From: Frankia sp. AgB32
GTDB taxonomy: Bacteria > Actinomycetota > Actinomycetes > Frankiales > Frankiaceae
NCBI RefSeq assembly: GCF_023243045.1
Contig: NZ_JALKFX010000017.1
Coordinates: forward strand, 1 to 64,000
Reading direction: 5' to 3'
Length of the DNA stretch: 64,000 bases
The notes under the pieces are model-generated. The model searched no databases and had not been told where the DNA came from. It saw only the letters and a list, made by a program, of their open reading frames with translations. Every line of letters starts with the position of its first letter. The first letter of the stretch is position 1. Below, piece after piece: positions 51,807 through 60,716 of the stretch. Both the position numbers and the translations under genes were made by a program.

Positions 51807-53339
51807 ATGACACGCAAGCGACCGTCACCTCGTGGCACGCAAGGCGGCGACTCCGTCGTCTCCAGCGCCCTGCTACCGCCAGCCCTGACCGCGCTCTGTA
51901 CGGTCGCGGCTCTCCGCTTCGTCACCCCGGACGCCCGGCCCGCTGTCGCCGTGTGCGGCCTCGTCGCGGTGATCGCGGTCGGCCTGGTCTGCGCCGAGGT
52001 GCGCCGCCGCGGGTACGAGATCGTCCAGCTGCGCCGTGAGCAGGCCGCCACCGAGCGGGAGCTGGTGCGCCGGTTGGAGCTGCAGGAGGCCGAGACCAGC
52101 CGCCTCGCCATCGAGGTGCTGCCCGCCGCGATCAGCCGGCTGCATCGCGGCGACTCGGTCGAGGAGGCGCTGTCCGGCTCGAGCCAGTCGCCCGACCTCG
52201 GCGCCGCCTTCATCAAGGCGCACGACGACGTGGTCCGCTCGGTCCTCGATGCGGTCAAGGCGGAGGAGGACCTGCGTGACTCGGCGCAGCGCGCGTTCGT
52301 CAACGTCGCCCGCCGCGTCCAGGCCATCGTGCACCAGCAGTTCCAGGATCTGCGCGAGATGGAGGAGCGACACGGCGCCAGCCCCGACGTCTTCGACGAC
52401 CTGCTCCGCCTCGACCACGGCACCGCGCTGATCGGCCGGCTCGCGGACTCGCTCGCCGTGCTCGGCGGATCCCGGCCCGGTCGGCAGTGGCAGCATCCGG
52501 TGCCGCTGTTCAACGCGCTGCGCGGCGCGATGTCCCGGATCATCGACTACCAGCGCGTCGACCTGTACTCGGTGGTCGAGGTCGCCATCTCCGGACCCGC
52601 CGTCGAGCCGCTCGTCCACGCGGTCGCCGAGCTGCTGGACAACGCCACCCGGTACTCGCCACCGCAGACCCGCGTGCACCTGACCGCGGTCGAGGTGCAG
52701 TCCGGGATCGCGGTCGAGATCGAGGACGGCGGCGTCGGACTCGGCGAGGAGGCCCGGCTGCGTGCCGAGCGGGTGCTCGCCGAGGTCAGGTCGGACCTCG
52801 ATCTCGCCGACCTCGGCGAGAACCCGCGCCTTGGCCTCTCCGTGGTCGGCCGGCTCGCGCAGACCCACCGTTTCCAGGTCTCGCTGCGGCCCTCGGCGTA
52901 CGGCGGCGTGCGCGCCGTACTGATCATCCCCCGCGACCTGGCCACCGCTGTGCCGCTGGCCGCGTCCACCCCGGGCGCCGCGGTCAGGACGAACCGGAAC
53001 ATGCCGGTGCCCGCCGTCGCCCCGCGGCCGGAGGAGCCACGCACCATCAGGACCAACAACAACGGCCTGCCGCAGCGCAGACGCGGCGTCACCGCCTCGC
53101 TCGGCGAAAGCCAGAGCCAGATCCTGAGTCAGCAGAGCCTGACCGGGTCGCGCGGGCCGCGGTCGGACCCGTCCCCGCTCCTGTCGACTGTCGCACCCGC
53201 ACCCGCACCCGCACCCGCCGCGCCACCCTCGCCGCCGCCTGGACTGTGGCTCGCCGCGTTCCAGAACGCGGTCTCCGGCGAGGGCACGAGCACCGAGCAC
53301 GCCATCGCTGACGACGTGTCGAGGAAGGAAGGCGAGTAG
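51807..53339 (+). CDS. cvnA: Conservon sensor ATPase CvnA (histidine-kinase-like)
   Basis: Membrane-associated sensor of 510 residues, first gene of a conservon. Two hydrophobic helices (about 19-38 and 46-63) are followed by a coiled-coil signalling helix and a histidine-kinase-type ATPase domain with VAELLDNATRYSPP and DGGVGLGEEA. As in other CvnA/nitrate-sensor-like proteins, the ATPase N-box is clear but the phospho-His region is unusual. The C-terminal 130 residues are Pro/Ala-rich and disordered, with an APAPAPA run. By analogy with Streptomyces cvn systems it should form a membrane complex with CvnB, CvnC and CvnD. Confidence 0.88.
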   Translation: MTRKRPSPRGTQGGDSVVSSALLPPALTALCTVAALRFVTPDARPAVAVCGLVAVIAVGLVCAEVRRRGYEIVQLRREQAATERELVRRLELQEAETSRLAIEVLPAAISRLHRGDSVEEALSGSSQSPDLGAAFIKAHDDVVRSVLDAVKAEEDLRDSAQRAFVNVARRVQAIVHQQFQDLREMEERHGASPDVFDDLLRLDHGTALIGRLADSLAVLGGSRPGRQWQHPVPLFNALRGAMSRIIDYQRVDLYSVVEVAISGPAVEPLVHAVAELLDNATRYSPPQTRVHLTAVEVQSGIAVEIEDGGVGLGEEARLRAERVLAEVRSDLDLADLGENPRLGLSVVGRLAQTHRFQVSLRPSAYGGVRAVLIIPRDLATAVPLAASTPGAAVRTNRNMPVPAVAPRPEEPRTIRTNNNGLPQRRRGVTASLGESQSQILSQQSLTGSRGPRSDPSPLLSTVAPAPAPAPAAPPSPPPGLWLAAFQNAVSGEGTSTEHAIADDVSRKEGE

Positions 53340-53342
53340 TCG

Positions 53343-53756
53343 ATGGACCACCTGCAACCCAGCATGGACTGGATGCTCAAGGACCTCGCGGACAGCGTGC
53401 CGGGCACCCGGCATGTCATCGTCCTGACGTCGGACGGCCTGCGCATGGCCCAGTACAACACCTCGGTGGACACCGCCGACCGGCTCGCGGCCGCGTGCGC
53501 CGGACTGCAGAGCCTGTCCGCCGCCGTCGCCACCGAGTTCCCGCTGGGGGACAGGCGGATGCGGCTCGTGGTGATCGAGGTGGGCGGGGGATTCTTCTAC
53601 CTCATGGCGGCCGGCGCGCGCGCGTACCTCGCGGTGCTGGCCGACGAAGGGGTGGACGCGGGGCTGATGGGGCAGCAGATGCGCAGCCTGGTCGCCCGCA
53701 TCGGGGAGCATCTCACCAGCCCGCAGCGGATGGAGGAGAGGACGGCGGCCGGGTGA
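53343..53756 (+). CDS. cvnB: Conservon roadblock/LC7 protein CvnB
   Basis: Roadblock/LC7-fold protein of 137 residues: MDWMLKDLADSVPGTRHVIV, LTSDGLRMAQ, FPLGDRRMRLVVIEVGGGFF and YLAVLADEGVDAGLMGQQMR. These small proteins bind and regulate Ras-like GTPases such as MglA; in conservons the partner is CvnD. It starts 3 bases after the cvnA stop and its own stop overlaps the cvnC start as GTGA. Confidence 0.92.
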   Translation: MDHLQPSMDWMLKDLADSVPGTRHVIVLTSDGLRMAQYNTSVDTADRLAAACAGLQSLSAAVATEFPLGDRRMRLVVIEVGGGFFYLMAAGARAYLAVLADEGVDAGLMGQQMRSLVARIGEHLTSPQRMEERTAAG

Positions 53757-54127
53757 GGCCGCCCCCGGTCAACGACGCCTCCTCCGCCTGGGCACAGGGC
53801 GGCCCCGAGCGCCTGTACGTCATCACCGGGGGGCGCAGCGCCTCGGGCCGCCGGGCCGACCTCGACCTGGTCACCCTCGTGGTGACGCGGGCCATGGCCC
53901 GGCCGGAGATGCAGCCCGAACACGCGGCCATCCTGCGCATGTGCGACTACCCTCTGTCGATGGCGGAGATCACGGCGTACCTGAGGCTGCCGTTCAGCGT
54001 GGTCGCCGTCCTGGTCTCCGACCTGCTCAGGGACTCGTTCGTCGAGGTGCGTGCCGCGGTGCGCGCGGGCGGAACCTCCGACCCCGAACTTCTCAAGGCG
54101 GTGATGTATGGGCTCCAGAGGCTCTGA
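53753..54127 (+). CDS. cvnC: Conservon DUF742 protein CvnC
   Basis: DUF742 protein of 124 residues with GGRSASGRRADLDLVTLVVT, EHAAILRMCDYPLSMAEITAYL and LPFSVVAVLVSDLLRDSFVEV. The second half looks like a winged helix. The GTG at 53753 overlaps the cvnB stop. The longer open frame upstream is a shadow of cvnB. It is a structural member of the CvnA-D complex; the biochemical role is not established. Confidence 0.9.
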   Translation: MRPPPVNDASSAWAQGGPERLYVITGGRSASGRRADLDLVTLVVTRAMARPEMQPEHAAILRMCDYPLSMAEITAYLRLPFSVVAVLVSDLLRDSFVEVRAAVRAGGTSDPELLKAVMYGLQRL

Positions 54128-54752
54128 GCCGGCTATCGGACCGGCACACGAGAACACGCTGCCCGCCTCGGTCACCGCCGCGGTCAAGATCGTCGTGGTC
54201 GGCGGGTTCGGCGTCGGCAAGACGACCCTGGTCGGCTCCGTCAGCGAGATCAGACCGCTGCGGACCGAAGAGACGATGACCGAGGCCAGCGTCGGCGTGG
54301 ACGACGTCCGCGGGGTCGAGCAGAAGGGCGCGACCACCGTGGCCATGGACTTCGGCCGCATCAGCATCAACGAGGAACTGGTGCTCTACCTGTTCGGCAC
54401 GCCCGGACAACAGCGTTTCTGGTTCCTGTGGACCGGCCTGTTTGAGGGAGCCCTCGGCGCGGTCGTCCTGGTCGACACCCGGCGGCTCGAGGCGAGCTTC
54501 GACGTCATCGGGCGGCTCGAGGACGGCGGCGTGCCGTTCATCGTGGCCGTCAACGTCTTCCCCGACTCCCCGACCCACCCGCTGGACGAGGTGCGTGCCG
54601 CGCTGGACCTGCCGGCTGCCGTACCGATCGTCGCGTGCGACGCGCGCAGCCGGGCCTCGAGCCGGGACACCCTGCTGGCCCTCATGCGCTACCTGTACTG
54701 GCTGTCCACCCGATCCGCGGCCCCCGTGGCCGCCTGCGCCGCCACGGAGTAA
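54108..54752 (+). CDS. cvnD: Conservon small GTPase CvnD
   Basis: Ras-superfamily-like GTP/ATP-binding protein of 214 residues. Walker A is GGFGVGKTT at 32-40, the switch II/G3 region is LFGTPGQQRFWFLW, and VNVFPDS lies at the position of the NKxD specificity loop, which is degenerate as in other CvnD proteins. The ATG at 54108 overlaps cvnC by 20 bases. In Streptomyces the state of CvnD controls secondary metabolism and development. Its direct neighbours downstream are a P450 and a terpene synthase. Confidence 0.9.
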   Translation: MGSRGSEPAIGPAHENTLPASVTAAVKIVVVGGFGVGKTTLVGSVSEIRPLRTEETMTEASVGVDDVRGVEQKGATTVAMDFGRISINEELVLYLFGTPGQQRFWFLWTGLFEGALGAVVLVDTRRLEASFDVIGRLEDGGVPFIVAVNVFPDSPTHPLDEVRAALDLPAAVPIVACDARSRASSRDTLLALMRYLYWLSTRSAAPVAACAATE

Positions 54753-54754
54753 GC

Positions 54755-56179
54755 GTGTCACCCTCCACACCCGAATCAGGCGCCGCGATCCCGCCGCAGG
54801 AATGCCCCGCGCGGGCGGTCTTCGCGCAGGGAGCGACCCTGACCGCCCTGTACGGCCCGGCGGCGCGGCGCGATCCAGGCGCGGTGTACGAGAAGCTCCG
54901 CGCGGAACACGGCGGGATCGCCCCGGTGGAGCTCGAGGGCGGCGTCCCGGCCTGGCTGGTGCTCGGCTACCAGGAGAACACGCAGGTCGCGCGCACCCCG
55001 AGCCGGTTCACCCGGGACGCCCGGCTCTGGCGGGACTGGAACGAGGGCAGGATCGCCGCGGACGACCCGCTGCTTCAGCTTCTCGGCTGGCGTCCCGACG
55101 TCGTGTCCTACGACGGCGAGGAGCACCGGCGGCTTCGCGCCGCGGTCAACGAGTGCCTGACCAGGTTCGACCGGCACGGCACCCGACGGCACGTGCAGCG
55201 CTACGCGAACCAGCTGATCGACGGCTTCGTCGAGGACGGCGCCGCGGACCTGGTGACCCAGTTCGCCGCGTACCTGCCGATGCTCGTGCTGAGCCGGCTG
55301 GTCGGCCTGGATGAGGAGCACGGCCCGAAACTGGTCGAGGCCATCGTCGGCATGGTGAGCGGCGGAGAGAAGGCATTCGCCCACAACCAGTACATCATCG
55401 GCACCCTGCGGGCACTGACCGAGGAACGGCGCAGGGCCCCCGTGCACGACCTGGCGTCCTGGTTCATCCAGCACCCCTCGGGGCTCAACGACGACGAGGT
55501 GTGCGCGCACCTGCGCCTGGTGATCGTGCTGGGCTACGAGGCCACGACGAACCTGGTCTCGAACACGCTGCGGATGGTGCTGACCGACCCCCGCTTCCGT
55601 GCGTCGCTCGCCGGCGGGCTCATGACGCTGCCGGACGCGGTCGAGCAGATCCTCTGGGACGACCCGCCGCTGCTGGTGTGCCCGGCGCGGTTCGCCACGC
55701 ATGACATGCGGTTCGCCGACAGGGAGATCCGCAAGGGCGACATGCTGCTGCTCGGTATCGCGGCGGGCAACGCGGATCCGCAGGTCCGCCCGGACCCGGG
55801 CGCGCCGATCCACGGCAACCGCTCGCACCTGGCGTTCAGCCGGGGCCCGCACGAGTGCTCGGGACAGGAGATCGCCCGCGCCATCACCGACACCGGCGTC
55901 GACGTGCTTCTCAACCGGCTGCCCGACCTGCATCTCACGGTGCCGGAGGACCAGCTGACCTGGACCGCGTCGACCTGGTCCCGGCACCTTGACGCGCTCC
56001 CGGTCACGTTCGCCCCGCGGCGGCGCCCCGCTCCGCAGTCCGCCCCGGCCGCCCGAGTCGAGCGGAGCGCCGCGACGGACGCACGGGCGGCAATGGCCGA
56101 GGCGGACGCGCAGGCCGAGGCGGACGCCCGCCGTGGCTTCTGGGCCTCGCTGGTCGACCTGGTCCGCGGTCGGCGTTAG
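54755..56179 (+). CDS. CYP157-like cytochrome P450 without the ExxR motif
   Basis: P450 of 474 residues, the usual fifth gene of a conservon. The heme motif is FSRGPHECSGQ with Cys368. The K-helix, normally ExxR, reads EQILW (Glu297-Trp301); loss of this arginine is the known peculiarity of Streptomyces CYP157 enzymes. The I-helix reads LGYEATTN. A C-terminal tail of about 45 residues is Ala/Arg-rich and ends in a short amphipathic helix (FWASLVDLVRGRR), perhaps a membrane or partner contact. GTG at 54755 is 3 bases after the cvnD stop. It may oxidise the product of the neighbouring terpene synthase (inference). Confidence 0.9.
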   Translation: MSPSTPESGAAIPPQECPARAVFAQGATLTALYGPAARRDPGAVYEKLRAEHGGIAPVELEGGVPAWLVLGYQENTQVARTPSRFTRDARLWRDWNEGRIAADDPLLQLLGWRPDVVSYDGEEHRRLRAAVNECLTRFDRHGTRRHVQRYANQLIDGFVEDGAADLVTQFAAYLPMLVLSRLVGLDEEHGPKLVEAIVGMVSGGEKAFAHNQYIIGTLRALTEERRRAPVHDLASWFIQHPSGLNDDEVCAHLRLVIVLGYEATTNLVSNTLRMVLTDPRFRASLAGGLMTLPDAVEQILWDDPPLLVCPARFATHDMRFADREIRKGDMLLLGIAAGNADPQVRPDPGAPIHGNRSHLAFSRGPHECSGQEIARAITDTGVDVLLNRLPDLHLTVPEDQLTWTASTWSRHLDALPVTFAPRRRPAPQSAPAARVERSAATDARAAMAEADAQAEADARRGFWASLVDLVRGRR

Positions 56180-56197
56180 GGGAGACGGCCGGCCGAC

Positions 56198-56228
56198 GTG
56201 GCGCCCGGCAGCGATTCCCGGGCGCCAC
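56198..56228. terminator. Strong bidirectional hairpin terminator
   Basis: GTGGCGCCCGG at 56198-56208 pairs perfectly with CCGGGCGCCAC at 56218-56228 around a 9-base loop. It stands between the convergent P450 and terpene synthase genes. No long T-run follows, as is common in this group. Confidence 0.75.
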
Positions 56229-56249
56229 TGCTGTCTTGCCGACCCACTG

Positions 56250-57269
56250 TCACGCCGCCTGCGGCGAGGTCAGCAGGCGGGATATCTCCTCGCGCGGCGG
56301 ATCCGTGTCCATCAGCAGCTCGTTGGCGGCGGCCCACGCCTGGTAACCCCAGTTCCAGTCGTCGGCGATCCTGGCACCCATCCGTGCCTGGGCGCGTTCC
56401 GCGCCGGTGAACCGAAGCACGTCGCAGGCTGTGTCAAGGCGCTGCTTCGTGGTGTGTATCGACTGGTCAAGCGCGCGCATCTCCTGCTCGCAGCGCGCTC
56501 TCGCCGCGTGCCAGTCGCAGCCCTCCTGGTCGCGGATGATCGTGATCAGGTTGCGCGGGTCGGCGCGCTTCGCGTCGCGGACCGAGGAGTAGACGTCGTT
56601 GCAGTACACGATGATGTCGCTGGTCAACGTGCGCAGCAGTCGCAACTGGGTGCAGTGGTGGACGTGCGGCGCCAGGTAGGTGCGGTTGGCCTTCTCGCCG
56701 AACACCAGGCACAGCGGCACCGCGCCGTTTCCCAGGCGCAGTTCCAGGTACTCCTCGACCGTCGTGTCCAGCCGCCGGTCCCGCATCGCGGCGTAGGCCG
56801 CCTGCGTGTTGAAATACCATTCCCAGTGCTCGCGGACCCGAGCCACCCACTGGTCCGGGGAACTGGTGATCTGCCGCGTCCACAGATCATCGAAGATCAT
56901 CCCCAGGTGGGACCTCGCGGGTCTACCGTAGAGAATCCCGGTGAGTTCCGCGCCGATGACGTTGATGCGGCCGATGTCCGCCGCCAGGTCGTCGGTGAAG
57001 TCGTCGTAGATCCGGAAGAAGGCGTGGATGTCGTAGGCGAGTTCCAACTCCGGCAGCGGGGCCAGCGGATACGCCCAGGCAGAAAGTGTGGCGTACCTCT
57101 CGGCGCGGGGTGTGTGGACCTGGAGGCGGGTGAGCCATTCGACGGTGTGCGCCAGGGCTTCGGGCGCGTTCCTGTTCGGCTGCCAGGATCGCGCGGCTTC
57201 GTGCACGGTGAGGATCTGCTCGCCATTCATCACGTCTTGGCCTGTCTCCTGGTGACGGATCGGGATCAT
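56250..57269 (-). CDS. Class I terpene synthase
   Basis: Bacterial terpene cyclase of 339 residues. The aspartate-rich metal motif is DDFTD at 89-93, followed by D94. The NSE triad reads NDVYSSVRD at 224-232 (Asn224, Ser228, Asp232), with a basic residue at 231. The effector Arg region precedes it (RTLTSD). The usual RY pair near the C-terminus appears as WGYQAW. The size fits a sesquiterpene or diterpene cyclase; the product is not predictable. The start could be 57269 or an internal ATG near 57230, since neither has a perfect binding site. It converges on the conservon P450. Confidence 0.88.
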   Translation of the reverse strand: MIPIRHQETGQDVMNGEQILTVHEAARSWQPNRNAPEALAHTVEWLTRLQVHTPRAERYATLSAWAYPLAPLPELELAYDIHAFFRIYDDFTDDLAADIGRINVIGAELTGILYGRPARSHLGMIFDDLWTRQITSSPDQWVARVREHWEWYFNTQAAYAAMRDRRLDTTVEEYLELRLGNGAVPLCLVFGEKANRTYLAPHVHHCTQLRLLRTLTSDIIVYCNDVYSSVRDAKRADPRNLITIIRDQEGCDWHAARARCEQEMRALDQSIHTTKQRLDTACDVLRFTGAERAQARMGARIADDWNWGYQAWAAANELLMDTDPPREEISRLLTSPQAA

Positions 57270-58116
57270 GGATCGCCCGCGCCTACCTGCGGCGCGGCGT
57301 CGGGCATGCCTGGAGTCAAGGGGCCTGCGGGCCGCTGCGCGGGGGCGCGCAGGACGGGCAAGGAGAAGCCGTGCTCACCGCTCGTGAGGCCAGATCCGAT
57401 ACAGGGCTACGCCCGCGCGCCATGGGCCTGGAAAGCCCCGCCTGACCAGCACGTGTGACTTCTCCCCAGCCCTAAGAGGCGTTCGATCGCCTTGGCGATG
57501 AGCACGTCTGGACCTTGTCGACAAGCGCGCCGTCGCTGCGGCCAGGGAACGCCACCGATCTGTCGACGATCTACAGCGCCCCCGCGGGATTCCACGCCGT
57601 TGATGATGGCAGCAAGGACACCCGGCATGCGACTGATTGGCCCAAATACGCTCCTGGTCCCGACCGTCTTGTTCGCAGCCTCGCCGCGGAGCGGGCGACC
57701 TACCGGCTGCACATGCGACTCGGCCTTTGGGACGCACACAGCACATGACGTCGCCTTCTGCGCGTTACCGAGGATGGAAGGTCAGGGACCAGCAGGCCTG
57801 ACCCCTGGGCGGTGATTCCGGCTCAAGCAGGCGGGGGCCCGGAAGAAGGTCGCGCCGCTCCGCCTCACCCGCCAAGAGATCAACTACATGGTCGAGGGCC
57901 CTGCGCAGGGATCATCCCCGCCCTCCTGAGCACGTTGGCGCGACCATCGTTTTCGCTCTGTCAACCGCGGCCGCGTCCACCCATCGTCTCGCCTCCAGGG
58001 ACCGCCGACCGCTCTCGATCCCGACCCGGGCGTGGAAGTCGGCGACGGCGACCGCGACCTCGTTCCCCGACCGCACCACCGCCGGGGACGCGCCCGGGTG
58101 CAGCAGCACCTTCCTG
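57270..58116. other. Degraded intergenic region
   Basis: About 850 bases without an intact gene. I see no family in any of the short open frames. A plus-strand stretch around 57835-57900 (KKVAPLRLTRQEINYMVEGP) and a minus-strand stretch around 57915-58115 may be once-coding. The start must hold the terpene synthase promoter. Confidence 0.35.
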
Positions 58117-58571
58117 TCAGCCGTGCCGACCGCCGAATCCACGCGGGCCATCAGACGCTCGGTGGTGCGTGAGACGAGTGCCATCCGCTTCTGCCGGGCC
58201 CACGCCCAGGGCCGATCCGAGCCTGGGCAGTCCGAGATCCTTCGACGGCAGTCCTTCGGAGACGAGGAAGCGTTCGACAGCCGCCGGCCTCCCGATGACC
58301 GCCAGGCCGTCGCCGTCGCTGATCAGCTCGATGTCGTCATCGTCGCCGGTCCATCCGTGGGCCTGCGGGCCGGTGGGATCCTCGGCCAGGGCCAGGGCCA
58401 GGGCCCGGGGGAGGTACGCGATGCCGTCGATCGGTCCGATTCGCTGGGCGACGCCGTCACCGGCGATGATGGTGGCGGGTGCGGTGCGGGCGACGGTGGT
58501 GCGCAGCTGCGGGTCGGCGAGCCGGTAGTTGATGGGGACGAACGGCCGGCCGGTGATCGCTGCGGCATCCC
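58117..58571 (-). pseudogene. Chimeric pseudogene: acyl-CoA synthetase N-terminal piece fused to another gene start
   Basis: One open minus-strand frame first reads AAITGRPFVPINYRLADPQL and TVARTAPATIIAGDGVAQRI, the N-terminal region of an AMP-binding acyl-CoA synthetase, up to GDDDDI, where the synthetase would continue into its TSGTTG core. Instead it continues ELISDGDGLAVIGRPAAVER then FLVSEGLPSKDLGLPRLGSA, which looks like the N-terminus of a conserved actinobacterial protein of unknown function, and stops at 58117. The junction preserves the frame. The 5' end is cut by the IS630 remnant at 58572. No start codon fits. Confidence 0.5.
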
Positions 58572-58742
58572 AGGTTCCACCTGCGCTTCACCCCGACCTC
58601 GTCCTCGTCGAGGCCGACATCCGTAAGTGGATCAACGCCTGGAACAAGGACCCCAGGCCGTTCGTCTGGGCCAGGACCGCCGACGAGATCCTCGAGACCC
58701 TCGGCGCCTACTGCCAACGAATTAACGACTCAGGACACTGGT
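58572..58742 (+). mobile_element. Degraded right end of an IS630 element
   Basis: The plus strand encodes FHLRFTPTS joined to VEADIRKWINAWNKDPRPFV, then WARTADEILETLGAYCQRIN and DSGH. This matches the last part of the intact transposase at 37267-38355 with an internal deletion of about 100 bases. The 13-base right repeat CGACTCAGGACAC is exact at 58726-58738. The flanking TA of the intact copy is TG here, so the stop codon is lost and no left end exists nearby. It is dead. Confidence 0.85.
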
Positions 58743-58802
58743 GCCTTGGCCGACGGTGCTGCCGCACAGGGCCTGTTTCTAGTGCCAGGACCGAACGAGT
58801 GT

Positions 58803-60014
58803 TCAGGGTGCGATCTCCTTGCCGCAGAGCTGCGGGCCCATCACGTTGTACCCGGTGCCTGTGGGATTGACCTGAACGAACGTGTAGCAGGTCACCGGCC
58901 GGCCGAGGTTGGTCTTGAAGTTGACCGGGCTGATCAGACCGCCGGCGTCATAGTTGGTGACAGACCGAAGGCCATTGATGAAGCTCTGCCGGGTGGGGCA
59001 GTCGCCAGCGGCCTCCAGGCCGCGGACGAACGTGTCCGCCACGATGTAGGACAGGACGGCAATGTCCTGGTTGGGCTGGGTGATCTGGGGTGCGTAGCGT
59101 GCCATCGCGGCGGAGTAGGCGTCGATCGCGGGGCCACCGGCCTCGAAGGGAAGGTGGAAGACCGGCGTAATGATGCCGGCCACCTGGGGACCGTAGGTTC
59201 GCAGTAGTTGCTGGTCATAGCCGCCGGAGGAAATCATGACCTTTGGATTCTTTCCGGCGGAACGCAGCAGGTTCAGCAGCTGGACGGTCTCAGGGTTCCC
59301 CATCATGCTGACGACGGTGTCCGGACCAAGGGCGATCACCTTCGCCGCGAGCCCCTGGATGCTGTCGGTGCTCGTGTTGAAGTTCAACGTGTTGAGGATG
59401 GGAATGCCGGCGGCTTCCAGGCTCTGGTAGTACTGCGCTGCCGGATTGGTAAGGCCCGCGGAGAGCGCCGGCTGAACGATGACGGCTCGGGTGCCGCCCT
59501 GCGACTTCACGAACTGCCCGTAGGTGTCCACGGCCGCGGAGCTGTCGTAGACGAACGAGAACATGTTCCGGTACTGCGACCAGATCTTCTCGATTGCCAG
59601 ACCGGAGACGGGTACTCCTTGGTCAGCCAGGTACTGCGCGCTTCCGCTCGCGGTGAGTGACGTTTCGAGGAGGCCAAAAACGTGTTGCTGCTCGACAAGA
59701 TCTCGGGCGCCCACGTAGTTCGCCACCGTCGATCCCCGATCGTCTCGCCACTCCAGGGTGATTTTACGACCGTGGACGCCGCCCGCCGCATTCGTGACTC
59801 CGAAGCGAGCGTCGATGGCGGAACGGACGGAGAGGAATCCGGAGGCGAGTGGCCCGCTGTCGGGAAGGAGCAGGCCGGCCTTGATTTCGTTCTGCGTGAC
59901 TCCTGGGCTGGAGCAGGCGGGCGTGGCCGGGGTGTCCGAACTGGAGCAACCGACCGCGGCCACCAGGAGCAACACTGCGGACACTAGGCGTAAAGCATGG
60001 TGACGTGAAGACAC
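58803..60014 (-). CDS. Branched-chain amino acid-type ABC substrate-binding lipoprotein (orphan)
   Basis: Secreted binding protein of 403 residues of the LivK/Peripla_BP_6 family. A short basic start and hydrophobic stretch end in a lipobox LLVAAVGC (Cys23). KAGLLLPDSGPLASGFLSVR, NAAGGVHGRKITLEWRDDRG and VQLLNLLRSAGKNPKVMISS are family hallmarks. GTG at 60014 follows GGGGAG. No LivHMGF permease or ATPase genes are adjacent, so it either works with a distant transporter or acts as a sensor component. In actinomycetes such proteins often bind aromatic or steroid-like compounds rather than amino acids. Confidence 0.87.
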   Translation of the reverse strand: MSSRHHALRLVSAVLLLVAAVGCSSSDTPATPACSSPGVTQNEIKAGLLLPDSGPLASGFLSVRSAIDARFGVTNAAGGVHGRKITLEWRDDRGSTVANYVGARDLVEQQHVFGLLETSLTASGSAQYLADQGVPVSGLAIEKIWSQYRNMFSFVYDSSAAVDTYGQFVKSQGGTRAVIVQPALSAGLTNPAAQYYQSLEAAGIPILNTLNFNTSTDSIQGLAAKVIALGPDTVVSMMGNPETVQLLNLLRSAGKNPKVMISSGGYDQQLLRTYGPQVAGIITPVFHLPFEAGGPAIDAYSAAMARYAPQITQPNQDIAVLSYIVADTFVRGLEAAGDCPTRQSFINGLRSVTNYDAGGLISPVNFKTNLGRPVTCYTFVQVNPTGTGYNVMGPQLCGKEIAP

Positions 60015-60716
60015 AGCGCTCCCCGAAGGCCGGCCCGGCTGGAAGATTTATCCGCATTTAAGGTGGAACGTAGGTGATGCCATCGGCTTGCGGGTCACCG
60101 GAGGACGGTTGGCCGCGTGGTAATGGAGCGCGGCCATGTCCTCGAACTCTGGCCGACAAGGGGATATTAGCCAGATGATCCTCGATGGATAATGACAGTC
60201 AGGCAGGTCCGTCTTGTCCTGCCATGTCGCCGATGTCGGCGTCGTCGTTGGTAGTGGGGACCTCGGACTGTCGGTATCGTTACCTCCCCCTGATCGTCAT
60301 GTCGGATTGGATCTTTGATTATCCTTCTGCATGTGTTGCGGGTCACAAATGTTGCGGCGAGGCTCACCGCCTTCGATGCCAACGTCAACAACGGGTGGGA
60401 CGTGGCGGCCCGCCGCTGCCGCGCCCTCGCTGTGCTGGTCGTGGGCCGCGTCCATGGGTTGGTGTTGGCCGGCACGCCGGACGTTCGCCCTGTCTGGCGC
60501 GGAGGTTGGCGACCGGGCAATATTGACGTCGATGTTAATAGAACGCTATGTTGCCCGTCGTGGCTGAGGCGCCGCGTGCAGTCCCCAAGGCTGGAGGCGA
60601 CATGTATCCAGATAGCTATTCGATTCCGCCGCGAATCGGACGAGTGCGGTGACCGCGGAACCATGGCGTCGGCACCCAGGAACGACGTTCACGCAACCGG
60701 GCGTCGGGCTGGAGCC
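60015..60716. promoter_or_regulatory. Divergent region with promoter for the phosphotransferase gene
   Basis: About 700 bases between divergent genes, with lower GC than the average. TTGACG at 60523-60528 and TATGTT at 60547-60552 are 18 bases apart and form a good promoter reading towards the phosphotransferase. Its -35 box lies inside a palindromic operator (60519-60540). I see no intact gene in the region, though one plus-strand frame stays open through it. Confidence 0.5.
60519..60540. promoter_or_regulatory. Palindromic operator, copy 1
   Basis: AATATTGACGTCGATGTT at 60519-60536 is an imperfect palindrome around GACGTC (14 of 18 positions symmetric). It overlaps the -35 box of the promoter at 60523-60552. 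A second copy, 16 of 18 identical in reverse orientation, is at 63343-63360 in front of the cupin gene. A TetR-family gene lies between them and is the obvious candidate binder. Confidence 0.6.

Noticed and set aside
57270-58116. A gene or IS transposase in the region after the terpene synthase
   Set aside because: No frame carries a catalytic motif or any family pattern I can defend.
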